From Saccharomycopsis crataegensis (taxonomy: Eukaryota > Ascomycota > Saccharomycetes > Ascoideales > Saccharomycopsidaceae): a DNA stretch of 64,000 bases. Below, piece after piece: positions 32,568 through 43,600 of this stretch. Position 1 is the first letter of the stretch. Each line of letters starts with the position of its first letter. The stretch spans positions 186,001-250,000 of the forward strand of contig NW_027043824.1 of assembly GCF_037102585.1 (NCBI RefSeq), in the 5' to 3' direction. The translations under genes were made by a program, and so were the position numbers. The notes beneath the pieces are model-generated. The model was not told the DNA's origin. It worked only from the letters and a program-made list of their open reading frames with translations, and made no database searches.

Positions 32568-34196
32568 TTTTGATGTTTGTTCTGAAAAATAAGGATAAAA
32601 ATATGTTTGTTGTTGTTGTTGTTGTTGTTGTTGTTGATGATGATTATAATATAATTTTTGAAATATTCAAGTAATTAGTGCCATTTTGGCATTATTTATA
32701 TATTTTATTATCACAATCATCAGCAACGTCCCTATTTTTTTTTTTTGGAAATGGCACTTTTGTTTCCCCTTTTCCAACGAACCCTTTTATGGTATTGTGG
32801 ATGCAGTCGTTTTATTTTATTTTTTTGCAACTGAAATGAAGTTTCAAGTGCAGTATGACCTGCAGATGGGAGATTCCTTTGACGTCTTGACCATATTGGA
32901 CAAAACACAGGCCTGAATTTTGTGGAGTTTTTTTGTTTTTTGTTTATTAGTAAAGATGAAAAAGATTTTATATACATATATATATTTTTATTAATAAATC
33001 GAACTTTGAATTGAAAAAAAAAATATAAAAATATATGAAATAGTTCTATGCACGATGGAGGAAGTTATTTTTTCTTCGATAATTGCTGTTTTCAATTTGG
33101 CTAGTCTTTTTTGAAGCTTTTGCTATGGCAACGAGTCATATGGATAATGTTTCCGTTGCGTGGGCCTTGCAGAAAAGTCCTTGGATTTAATTACGATAAG
33201 AAGGTGTTTCATACTGCAAAATAATTCATTTTGAAATTGAATGAAAGTAAAATAAATAGATAGAGTTTGACATCCCTAAAATAAGAATTGTACCCGCTCA
33301 CTTGTTATAGAAATTCAGGATACAAAAAGTTTAAGATTAACTATTATTTTGAATTACGACTGAATTTTCATCACTTGTTTTCAGTGTATGAATTTACTTA
33401 AACGTTCGCAGTGTAGCATGTTCGAAAGAGAGGTTCCGATTCAGGTGAAAAAGAAAGAAGAAACAACAATAGTTATCTGCAGGAGCTCCCCGTAAATCAA
33501 ACACATAAAGAAAAAAGAAAGAAGCAAATGGTTGTTGAAGGAGGAACTATAGTTCCAAACATGTGGCCAGCTATCGGCAGTAAGTGCTCAGTCCATTTTG
33601 GCTCAGCCAGAATTGTCGGTACTCCCATCCATTATCTCTCATTTATCGGAAACGACCAACAAGGGATATTATTCACGCACTGTTATATATATATCTTATT
33701 TAGTTTTTCTTTCGAATGCGAGCTAAGAGCTCCTGTTTGAAGAAGAGCTGCTATAAAATATAAAGATAAACCGGCATAACTGCTTATTTTTTCTCACATC
33801 AGATGGTTTCTCCTACAAGATATTTTTTTTAAAGAGTGCAATAAATAAACATTGCGATTGATTTCAATTGCCTGAGAATCGCAATACTGTCAACTTTGGC
33901 AATGACTGACTAAACATTGTCCTCTGATTGGCCGAAACCCCAGCAGAAGGTTTCCTAATGGTGCCAAAAAAGCAATGAGGATCATTTATTATCTTCCCAC
34001 GTGATCACGTTTCTTTCTGTGAAAAAAAATTTATACGAGTGAAGATAAGACGACATATATAAAATGTTGGGCAAAAAATCAAATAAAAAAAAAACAAAAA
34101 CAAATCAATACTATTAGGCATCCCAATAAGCAGATAGGTCACACTCGTTTATCCTACCTCAATTCAATAACCACATAAATAAAAAAAAGTACAGCC
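32568..34196. promoter_or_regulatory. Divergent region, secreted protein / CYB5
   Basis: 1.63 kb. Contains a TTG run (about 32607-32636) in the repeat-gene leader, AT-rich centre, and near CYB5 a CACGTG overlapping a palindrome (33998-34010). A 70-codon frame at 33528-33740 follows an A-rich leader-like stretch but has no family likeness, so I do not call it. Confidence 0.5.
33998..34010 (+). promoter_or_regulatory. CACGTG with 12-bp palindrome in the CYB5 promoter
   Basis: CACGTGATCACGT: the E-box CACGTG overlaps the perfect palindrome ACGTGATCACGT (33999-34010), about 190 bp before CYB5. It is a plausible bHLH (Cbf1-type) double site. Confidence 0.5.
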
Positions 34197-34580
34197 ATGT
34201 CAGAAGTAAAAATTTTTTCTTTCGAAGAAGTCGCCAAACACAACACCGCTGACGATTTGTGGATGGTCATCGATGGTAAGGTGTACGATTGCACCAAGTT
34301 CTTACCAGAACACCCAGGTGGTGAAGAAGTAGTTATTGACTGTGGTGGAATTGATGCCTCCCAACCTTTTGATGACATCGGTCACTCTGAAGACGCCAGA
34401 GACATGTTGAAAGATCTTTACATTGGTGACATTGATCCTGCCTCTTTGCCAGTGACTTCTGGTGATTCCAGCAGCAACAAGGCTGCTGGATCTGGTGGCT
34501 CTTCTTTGCCTTTGATCTTGACTATCCTTGTCGCCCTTATTGCTGCTGCTTACTTTGTGTTGAACAACCAACAGCAATGA
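34197..34580 (+). CDS. CYB5: Cytochrome b5, ER tail-anchored
   Basis: 127-aa electron carrier for ER lipid desaturases and sterol synthesis enzymes. The haem domain spans residues 1-80 with axial ligands His39 (LPEHPGGEE) and His63 (FDDIGHSEDA). A Ser/Gly-rich linker is followed by one membrane span near the C-terminus (about 103-122, LPLILTILVALIAAAYFVL) with a short NNQQQ luminal tail, the normal tail-anchor layout. Length is close to S. cerevisiae CYB5 (120 aa). It converges on UTR1. Confidence 0.96.
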   Translation: MSEVKIFSFEEVAKHNTADDLWMVIDGKVYDCTKFLPEHPGGEEVVIDCGGIDASQPFDDIGHSEDARDMLKDLYIGDIDPASLPVTSGDSSSNKAAGSGGSSLPLILTILVALIAAAYFVLNNQQQ

Positions 34581-35095
34581 GCTTTCTTTGTCCCCCTCTT
34601 CATGCATTTTGTTCCCACCATTTTTTTCGTCATAATCTGCTACTAATGATTTTGATAATCTGTTGTTGATGATTTTGACGATTGCTCTTAATATAGCTCT
34701 GAATTGTCATTTTATGTGGTTCTCTTTTCTTTTTTTTTTTTTTTTTTTCATATTATTGTTTAGTTCTGGGCTATATAATTCCTAATTTTATTCAATCTCT
34801 CTAGATTTCTTATTATGAATAATAATCGCACTACGAAGTAGTTGAAACTTTTAACGCCAAAAGTAGGCAAGCCAGTATTACAAATTACGGCCCAAGGTAT
34901 GGGAAGCAAAAAGGAATGAGATTGAGAACTAAAGAAAAATAATAACTGAATATAAACACAAATGCTAGACCTATAGTATAATAGAAATGAAAATTTAAAT
35001 TTACAAAATTAGAGAAGAGTCATTCAACTCCTCTAAAATAAGTAATCACTCTAAAAAAAATAAAAATAAAAGAGAGAGACTTTGAGTCGTAATAC
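34581..35095. other. Convergent intergenic region CYB5 / UTR1
   Basis: 515 bp of AT-rich sequence with an approximately 20-T tract at 34730-34749, consistent with 3' ends on both strands. No gene seen. Confidence 0.5.
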
Positions 35096-37018
35096 TTAGA
35101 CCTCAAATGCGATATTTGTCGAATGAGAAGGGGATTGTTTGATTGGCTCCCCTTCTTTTTGTTTGCCAGTAGTAATGTCGGTAGCAACGTCAGAGCTGGA
35201 ATTAGCAGCATTCAGAATTTTTGAAACATCATTGGTAGAAGCACTAGCGGCACCAGCAATCAGTGGCGGATTTCCAAGAAGTTTGTTGTTTCCGGATGAT
35301 CTTTGAGAAGGTGACAATAGTTGAGTTCTGATAGCACCCATTTGAATAGACTCTGGACTAACCACAGCACTATTGTTTCGGCTCCTTGATCTTCCGATAC
35401 TTAAAGAACTTCCGCTATTAATCTTGAGATTATGCAATTTATTGGAGACACTTGAAGTATCTAAATGAAGCTTCTCCCTATAAATTTGATTGAAATTGGT
35501 AAAAGAGTTGGTACGAATCTTTCTGGAGCTGTGGTTAGAAATAGATCTTCGTGAATCAAGGTTCAAGGATTGTCTTGAACTGTTCGATGGCTTATCATGC
35601 TCTTCATCACTAAATATTTCCAAGGCTTCATTAATATAATGGAAAGGAATAGTGGGAGTTTCAATGTAGTCATCATCGTCACTACTGATTTCATTTTGTT
35701 GATAAAAGCTAGCAGTACCATAACCGTCAGAATTATCATCAGTGTCAGTCTCTTCAAAATCATCATCTGTGATGATCACGGATTCCCCTTCCACATCGCT
35801 TAGGCTACCAAGTCTTTCGTCATCACTGTTATTGTAGTTATCAACAAATCTCAACGGCTTTTGCAACTTCCTACTATTCCAATTCAAGTTTTTGCTAACA
35901 CTTTCAAAATATTCATTATTACCATTCATCACGGTCGGAAAATAATACTTCGAGGCTCGGATGACCACATAGTAATCCTTGTTCAATTTGAATCTTGATT
36001 TCCCATCAAACGAAGCCCATGATGTTTCACACCTTGAGCCTCTTGGGATAACCACCTTCAACTCCATACTATCAGGTAAAATGATTGGTCGAAATGAAAG
36101 AGTATGGGGGCAAATTGGTGTAACACTAATAGCCGACACCGATGAATGGACTAATGATCCCCCAGCAGCCAAAGAATAGGCGGTTGAGCCTGTGGGAGTA
36201 GCAATACATAACCCATCGGCTTGGGCCACAGTGATTAAGGAATCATCACCGTACAAAGCCAAGTTAGTAAGGAATGGATTGGAGCCTCGGTCAATTGTGA
36301 TTTCGTTCAAAATATTTCTTGACATAACCACATTATTGGTTTTAGCATGGACAATTTCACAAGATAACCGAAGTCTTAAATTGGTTTTTACGTATTTTAG
36401 CCTGAGGATCTTGGTGAGGATTCTCTGATAATTTTTGAATTTAAAGTTTGTTAGGAAACCAAGGGAACCAAGCGAAAATGCAATAATTGGAGGTACCACT
36501 GTTTGAAATAATTGGGAAACAAATAACACTGTTCCGTCTCCTCCAAGAGTTATCACCAAATCAAATAAATCACAATAATTTTCATCATTTTCAAAATTTC
36601 GTTGACTCCAAAACTTCAACCTTCCCAACATTTGTTCCTTCTTGTGGTTGTCATTACTATCCAAACTATTTAGTGCCTGACCTCTTGTAGCATCTAAATT
36701 ATTATTTGGAATGTTTACTTTCACCAGCTTTTGAAGATGGCTGTCGACATATACCACCAAGTAGTCATAGTTATCTAATAACCAGCTGGTCAACGCATTA
36801 GTTAGCTTCACCAATTGCATGTCCCCTGGTTTCGTTACAATCATAATTGTCTTGATATTGATCTTGATAGTGGCATTAAACAAGTTCTGGTTGATGATCC
36901 GAACATTGCTCGCAGTCTGACTCAATTGGGCATGCGATTTATTGTTCTTAATAATCTCTTCGTCGAGCCTACTAGAAGAGCCCGGTGCATCGGTCGACAG
37001 GTGGGGAGTATTGGGCAT
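35096..37018 (-). CDS. UTR1: ATP-NAD kinase, Utr1 type
   Basis: 640-aa cytosolic NAD kinase making NADP. The catalytic core holds the family motifs GGDGTVLFVSQLF (the ATP/NAD-binding GGDGT), FSLGSLGFLTNF, NEITIDRG, and the PTGSTAYSLAAGGSLVHS substrate loop, followed by TPICPHTLSFRPI. An N-terminal extension of about 60 residues and a long Ser/Asn/acidic C-terminal tail (about 375-640) flank it, making it longer than S. cerevisiae Utr1 (530 aa). The tail has many Ser-rich patches (SRRSISNHSSRK, SLSIGRSRSRN) that look phosphorylated. There is no presequence, so it is not the mitochondrial Pos5 type. Divergent from TAO3. Confidence 0.92.
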   Translation of the reverse strand: MPNTPHLSTDAPGSSSRLDEEIIKNNKSHAQLSQTASNVRIINQNLFNATIKINIKTIMIVTKPGDMQLVKLTNALTSWLLDNYDYLVVYVDSHLQKLVKVNIPNNNLDATRGQALNSLDSNDNHKKEQMLGRLKFWSQRNFENDENYCDLFDLVITLGGDGTVLFVSQLFQTVVPPIIAFSLGSLGFLTNFKFKNYQRILTKILRLKYVKTNLRLRLSCEIVHAKTNNVVMSRNILNEITIDRGSNPFLTNLALYGDDSLITVAQADGLCIATPTGSTAYSLAAGGSLVHSSVSAISVTPICPHTLSFRPIILPDSMELKVVIPRGSRCETSWASFDGKSRFKLNKDYYVVIRASKYYFPTVMNGNNEYFESVSKNLNWNSRKLQKPLRFVDNYNNSDDERLGSLSDVEGESVIITDDDFEETDTDDNSDGYGTASFYQQNEISSDDDDYIETPTIPFHYINEALEIFSDEEHDKPSNSSRQSLNLDSRRSISNHSSRKIRTNSFTNFNQIYREKLHLDTSSVSNKLHNLKINSGSSLSIGRSRSRNNSAVVSPESIQMGAIRTQLLSPSQRSSGNNKLLGNPPLIAGAASASTNDVSKILNAANSSSDVATDITTGKQKEGEPIKQSPSHSTNIAFEV

Positions 37019-37611
37019 TATAATGGATGGGTGTTTGGTTATCCGAAGGAGATTCCCAAGACTTTAAGCTTTTGAGAGTTAATATTATATTTGTGTAAAA
37101 TCTTGATGGTTGGGAAGGTGGCAAATCAGTAGCCTCATTCGAACTTCCCTGATGTTTTGAGTAGTGCTTTATTTTTTTTTTTTTTTTTTGTATGATAAAT
37201 CAAAGTGCACGCGCACCCCGTGTTAGTATCAGCCAGTAGGGACAAATTAGAGGGGGGTGAGACAGTGAGTGAGTGCCGTTCCAAGGCGGTCGCCGCTGCC
37301 TGCCGCCGTTATCCTCACCGCCACGGATCTGCGTTGATCGGCCCACCGCGCCGGCGACGTTCCCAATTTTTTTTCCACCGTGGTTACGCACCCCTGCAGC
37401 GGTTTGCTAAACGGAGGCATGCAACTCCAATATCAATAATTAGCCACCGAAAATGGCTTTACTCCTCCTACTTCAAAAGCCAGGAAGCAGATCTATACCA
37501 CATCCATCTTTGCCACGCACACACAAAAAAACAAGCACAGTAGCTTGTTTATTCTCAGGCCCACCTCCAGGCCCCGCAGTATTATAATCACCTCATAGAT
37601 AATACACGATC
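37019..37611. promoter_or_regulatory. Divergent promoter UTR1 / TAO3 with a GC-rich block
   Basis: 593 bp. A T tract (about 37171-37189) is followed by an unusually GC-rich block (about 37205-37395) full of CCGCC and CGCC motifs plus a GTGCACGCGCACC palindrome-like element, then AT-rich leader. Open frames over the GC block on both strands are not family-like, so I read it as promoter DNA. Confidence 0.55.
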
Positions 37612-40600
37612 ATGTCAAATTACACGTTTCCTCCTCCTCCTGTTTCCAGTGGTAATGATGAGGGATCCATTGAATCGGTAAACTCCTTTTCGTTTCCCCT
37701 GTCCCAGCCTAACACCGATGGAGGTTCATATCAACAGGATAATAATAATACTTATCAGGAACGACCAATGTATGAGAATTTTGGACAACAGTCATATCGT
37801 TACAAGATCATAGAAAACCCCGAAGCTGATGATATCATCACAAATGACATGAAGATTGATTTAGACGAAATTCAAAGAAGATCAACTTCTTTGAGAGTTG
37901 GAACGAATAGTGATAATAATACCAGTGGATTGGGCTTCAACCAAATAGAAATCCCAGAGTTTGATGATGCTTCAAATAAGGCGTTGATGAGATCAAACAG
38001 TATCGCTAATTCGATAAAGCTTCCCGAAGCTCTGTACTTGCAAAACAACCCTTCCAATATCAACACACCTAATAGTAATAACATGTCAAATTTTAGCTTT
38101 CCGTTGAAATCACCGATAAATGACAATAGTGATCATGTTCCAACTAATAATTCAAAAGCAGCTGTATCAAGGCTAGGCTCAATCAGATCAATTAGAAACA
38201 AAGGAAGTGCAACCAGTATGAATCAAGATAAACCTCAACCTTTGCCATCTTTTCAAGCGCACAATTCAATTCAATCCAAATCAATAAATAACATGAACAC
38301 AGCCAACACTCAAGATGTACGAAGAGTGTTGACCACAGAATTGAAAACTCCTTCCGAATACACCTTACATATGATCTTCACTCAATTTATCAGATTGGCG
38401 GAGCGGAAATTGAACGCAACGGAACCTTTGGATGGCGAGTTGAGCATCAAGTACATAGAGTCTCTCAAGAGGGGAAACGATGCATTATTCGATAAGGTGG
38501 TGACATCTTTGGGATATATCGCTAAAAAGCAACCCCAACAGGTGGTGGATTCTGTGATGTATTGGAGAAAAGCTAAAGGCAACCAAGTCGATTCATCTGT
38601 TGATGCATACAATAAAAACAAACATTTACTTCTGTTGAAACAAAAGCAATTGAAAGGGTCACTGCATGGATCCTCATCCTCTAAAATGAGTTTACATAGC
38701 AGAAACGGCTCAAGTCAATCTTCATCAATGAGCTTCACCAGAGAGAAATCAAATAGTAACGGTAGTGATTTAAATCCAAATGATGCAATGTCATTACAGT
38801 TTTTGGAAAATCAAGTCGAACAAGCAAGGCAGATATTCGTTCAGACCGAGAATCGTGCCAATGCAGCAGCTTATTTGGTTTGCAGAGTATTAATTGAAGT
38901 AGTGAAACAAATCCCTCTAAATTCAGAAAATATGAATTTTTACAACACTTTAGAAGAAAATATTTACCATCAATTAAAATCCATGGATCCTGCTAACGTT
39001 CTCAATGACAAAATGAAATTAATTAATTGGAACTGCCTCACAATTCTTATTGGAGAGATTTCTGCCAAGAGATTTTCAAGAATCTCTGATAAGTTCATTG
39101 CTGATTTGGAAAAGTCACCAGCGAATATATCAAGAAGCACTGAAATGTATTTGTGTTTGTTAGTTAGAGGAATGAGAAATTTAAAGTTGACCAATTATCC
39201 GTTAGAAGAATTTGAAGAAAGTTGTGGGTTTTTGTCATCAGTGGCAAAATTCTTTTACAAATCTACAAGCTATATGATGATTAATGCATATTGTGAAACT
39301 CTTACCGAATTATTATTGCCTCTCTGTGAAGTTTTGAATGCAGAAACCGATTTGCCGGTGTGGGCTGACGTGGTGAAATCGATGTTGAAAAAAATTAACT
39401 CTGTCATTGATAAGCCTAAGTATTGGGAAAGTGCATTTGAATTGATGTGTGTTTGTTTATCAGTATCACCTTCAACTATTTTTTACGATAATTGGTATGA
39501 TCTACTCATTTATCAGTTGTCGAATAAATTGACAAAGGCTAATAACATTGTGAAAGATCCTAATGATTACCTCTCATTTTCTATGGTGTTGAAGGATGCT
39601 AAATCCAGCAACTTGAACACAATTTCCAAAATCACACTCCTTAAATCAACAGCCAGATTGGTGTGGACGTATATTTTCAGATGTACTGAGTCTCTAAATA
39701 AAACTACCAAGAAGCTTGACGCCATTTTCAAGGTTTTGTTTTTCCAGAACACAAATTCTAAAAAGCAACAGTGGTTGACTTATGACTTGGAAGTATTAAA
39801 ACCTTTGGTGATTTTGTTGCGTTCCATTGGATATTCCAATATCAATTATACTATGGAGTCATTATTATTGCCTTTAATTAAACAGTCATTTAATATGATC
39901 TCCTTGGATAATATCTCACAAGAAAGATTATTGATTGTTTTGAAATCATATATTTTGATTTTAGACGACTTGATATCTAATTCTAGACCAAAGTACCCCA
40001 CATGTGATTTTATTGATAGTGCATTTGATGCCCCTAGTTCCAACTTTAACACCATTAATATCAAAGAGGTGTTGAACACAAAAAATGTGAATCAAAATGA
40101 TATTTTGTACCATGAAGAAATTTCTAACTATTTCTGCAAATTATTTTTAATGTTGGATAATGAAATTGGAACCACCGCATGGTCCACCGTTAATACTGGA
40201 ATTAATGCCTTTGGTCAATTAGGTAGTATTCAAGGAGGTTCCGATGCTCCACTGATATCCTCGCCATCATTTTTGAGCTCCAAATCACCATTCTCATCAT
40301 TTCTTTCTTCTGATTCATCTCAACAGCTCAACAAAAAACAGTTGAATATTGATTTGTTTGAAAAATTGGCAGAATCTATCCCATGGTTTTATCAGTTATC
40401 AAATGTCATTCCATACAAGAAGTTAGTAGAGATTTTAACCAGAAATTCCGTTCATGAGAATCCAAAGATTTCCAAAGTGAGTATTGCTACCTTGAAAAAA
40501 TTATGCAACAAAAAAAATTCCGGATCTTTAATATCTACATTTGCAAAGTTTGCATTCAATTTCGCCGAGGAAAATAATAGCGCAATTAAGTACAGGTCCA

Positions 40601-43600
40601 GTTTCTTGACCTCTTCTTCAGAAACTTACGAGAAGTTGTTGAAGATTTATTTGGATTTATTGATGTCCTGGTTATCATTTTTGAGAAGTTCTGCCAAACC
40701 GGACAATGGGGCATTAAATAATGATGGTAATGATTTCTATATTTTGAATGGTAATTTCAAGATGAATATGGCTAATACAAAACTCAATAAGGATGGCCCT
40801 GGTGATAATCCATCAGGCCAAGGAAATGACCCCCATAAAGATTTGGAGTTGAATGCTATTGTTGCCACCATTGAACAAGTTGAAGGAAATGGGTTGTTTT
40901 TCCTTTGTTCAAGAAGCACTATTATTAGAAGATTGGCAGTGGCGATTTTAAAAATCATTCCAAAGTTTGACGAAGTGATCTTCGAAACTTCTACAAGGGG
41001 CTTCGGCATGGAAAATGGACCAATAAGTGATGTCAGTGCCGGTATTTATGAAAAGTCTAACGGGAAACATACTCGCTCAAAATCTAAGTTTGCGGCCGAT
41101 GTGGATACAAGATTAATTCATATTTTGGAGACCGTGCCATTTTTTGATTTGATCGGCTCTTTGAAATTGCAATTAAGTATGCCAGAAAGAAAAAAATTAG
41201 CCTCATTAAAATCCAGAAACAGAAAAGACTTGTTGGTCAAGTTAGCAGAAGCCGATTATGGTGTTGAATTAACTTTGTGGTTTAAGGTGCTCCCTAAACT
41301 ATTATCCATAATCTTTGAAAAAAATCCAGTCACGATGGCCTTATGTCGCTCTATCGTGTGTGTTAGAATGATCCAGATTCATGAATATATCTCAGAGTTT
41401 GCAGACATGAAACCAAAAGGTCAACCAGCTATCACTTCTGGTAGCTCGAACAAATTATTTTTCAGTGGTAGTGTAAATTCAGGAACGGATACTCAACCTG
41501 AAGTGATTATTGAACAATGGAAGCTCTTCTTGATCGTGGCTTGTACATCTCTAACATCAACAGGAAAGCAGGAATTACCACCATTGCCAGGAAGCTCGGC
41601 TATGACACACCAACGCAAAGTCTCCAACAACCGAGCTCCGCTATATTCTATAAATTCTGCGAAATCGCTATTTAACTTAGTTATTCCTTTATTGAGCACC
41701 GAGCAACCATTGATCACAGACGCAATTCATTCTGGATTAAGTTGTATCAACATAAATATCTTCAAAGCACTCGTGGAGGTGATTCAACCAATTCGGTCTA
41801 ATTGGGAAACGGAAATTAGAGCGGGCTCAGTGAATGAAGCAAATATGAGAATCAGAATTGAGGTAACTAGAATCTTGCATGCGACTTCGAAATATTTATC
41901 CGAAGAACAGATTTATTCGGATAAAAGGCTTTTGAAGGAGATGATTGCTTATGTAAAAACTGTGAGACTGTTTTTGGGGGCGTCAAAAGTCCAAGAATCA
42001 TTTGAGTATCAGAAATTGAGAAGATATTTCTGTGGGTTGTTGGAAAACGTGTTCACCGGTGTCCAAAAGACTCCGCATCCAGACAAGTGGTTCCCATTTG
42101 AAGCAAGACTGGGATGTTTTACATTCTTGGAAGAATGGTGTGGCTATGGTGATTCTGCAGGAATTGCTAAAAAGAGATATCAGGTAATGAGAATGGATAA
42201 AAAATACTCCAGTAATCCAACATTCAGTGCGGCAATTGAACTAGAAACCACCGCTTTGGAATACTCTGCTGTTAGTTCAATGGCAACTTTGTGCTCTGGG
42301 GCTATGAATCAAATCGTGAAAGATAACAAGTCATTTGTTGTTATGGCCATAGATTATAAATCTTTAATATCTTGGATAAAGGCAATTTTTGAGACGGATG
42401 ATGATATTCTTCATAGGCTTGGAAAGAAAGGTTTGAAGAATTTGTTGGCATTCAACAAGGAGAAGGTAATTTTTGATCAAGCAATAAAAGAATTTTATAA
42501 TGCTTCACACAAAAATAATAAAACTGCTGAAAGTTACTTTGTCACCATTTGCGAAACTTTATTGGAGAATAATTCATACAGTTGTGAAGCTTTTGAAATT
42601 ATTGTATTAGCTTTGTATGCTGTTGGATTACCATCTTTAGAAACAAGGAAGTTGGCTGGGAAATTGTTGGTTTACATTGAAAAAAGATTTTATGAAGACA
42701 ATTCAGTGGAAAAATTAGTGGACTGCATTTGCTCTACTTCAAAGGCAGTTTATAAGAAGGCCGCTGATAATCTTTCAAGATACTTCTCAGTGAAATATTC
42801 AAAGGAAAAGTATAATGTTATTTCCTTGTTGTCATTATATTTTCACAAAGTGGCACAAAGCTCTCAGAGGGATATTCTCACCATCATGATCCCTTGGGTT
42901 GAAGCAGTCAATATGAAGAAGTTAGAATTTGATGCAGCATACTATTTGCTCCCTTCTAGTCGGGACATATGTACTGAAATGGTGTTGAATAATTTGATAG
43001 AAATCACCACCCATGCAGGTGGTATCTATACTCCAGAAGTGGAAAGCTTATGGGTTGGATTGGTTCAAGGAAATGAAGAAAGTAATGCCCTGGTCATTAT
43101 TGATTATATGTTTGCAATTTGCTTGCATAAAAGGATCACCCCACTAATTGAGTCTGCTAAACAAGTTGTTAATTATGTTTATTTTTCATGCCCAACCATC
43201 ATTGAGGAACTCATGAAGAATATTAATCCAAAGGCTATGATTCCGCCAGAGAGCAGACCAGTTGATCCGCTAAAGAACACGAAACTACCTTATGTTTATG
43301 TATTACCGGGAGCGGCAAGCAGAGATTTATTCTCATTAGGCCAAATATCAACCATCTTTTTAGTTGATTTATTGAAGATGAAACCTCAAAGTGATCTAAT
43401 CATCAAGAACTTGCCTATGTTGTTGAATATTTCAGTTATCTTGTTAGATCATTACTTGGCTATTGTCAGAGTTCATGCAGTTGAATTGCTCTGCACAGTG
43501 CTTCATGAGTTGGCCTACAATGACGAAAAGGCAATGGCCACTATTGAAAATTTGAGAAAGCACGATATTAAGAGTGTCTGGACATATGAGGATCTACATA

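Noticed and set aside
33528-33740. 70-codon plus-strand frame after an A-rich leader-like stretch, with GTAAGT inside
   Set aside because: No recognisable family, and no TACTAAC found to support an intron before CYB5.
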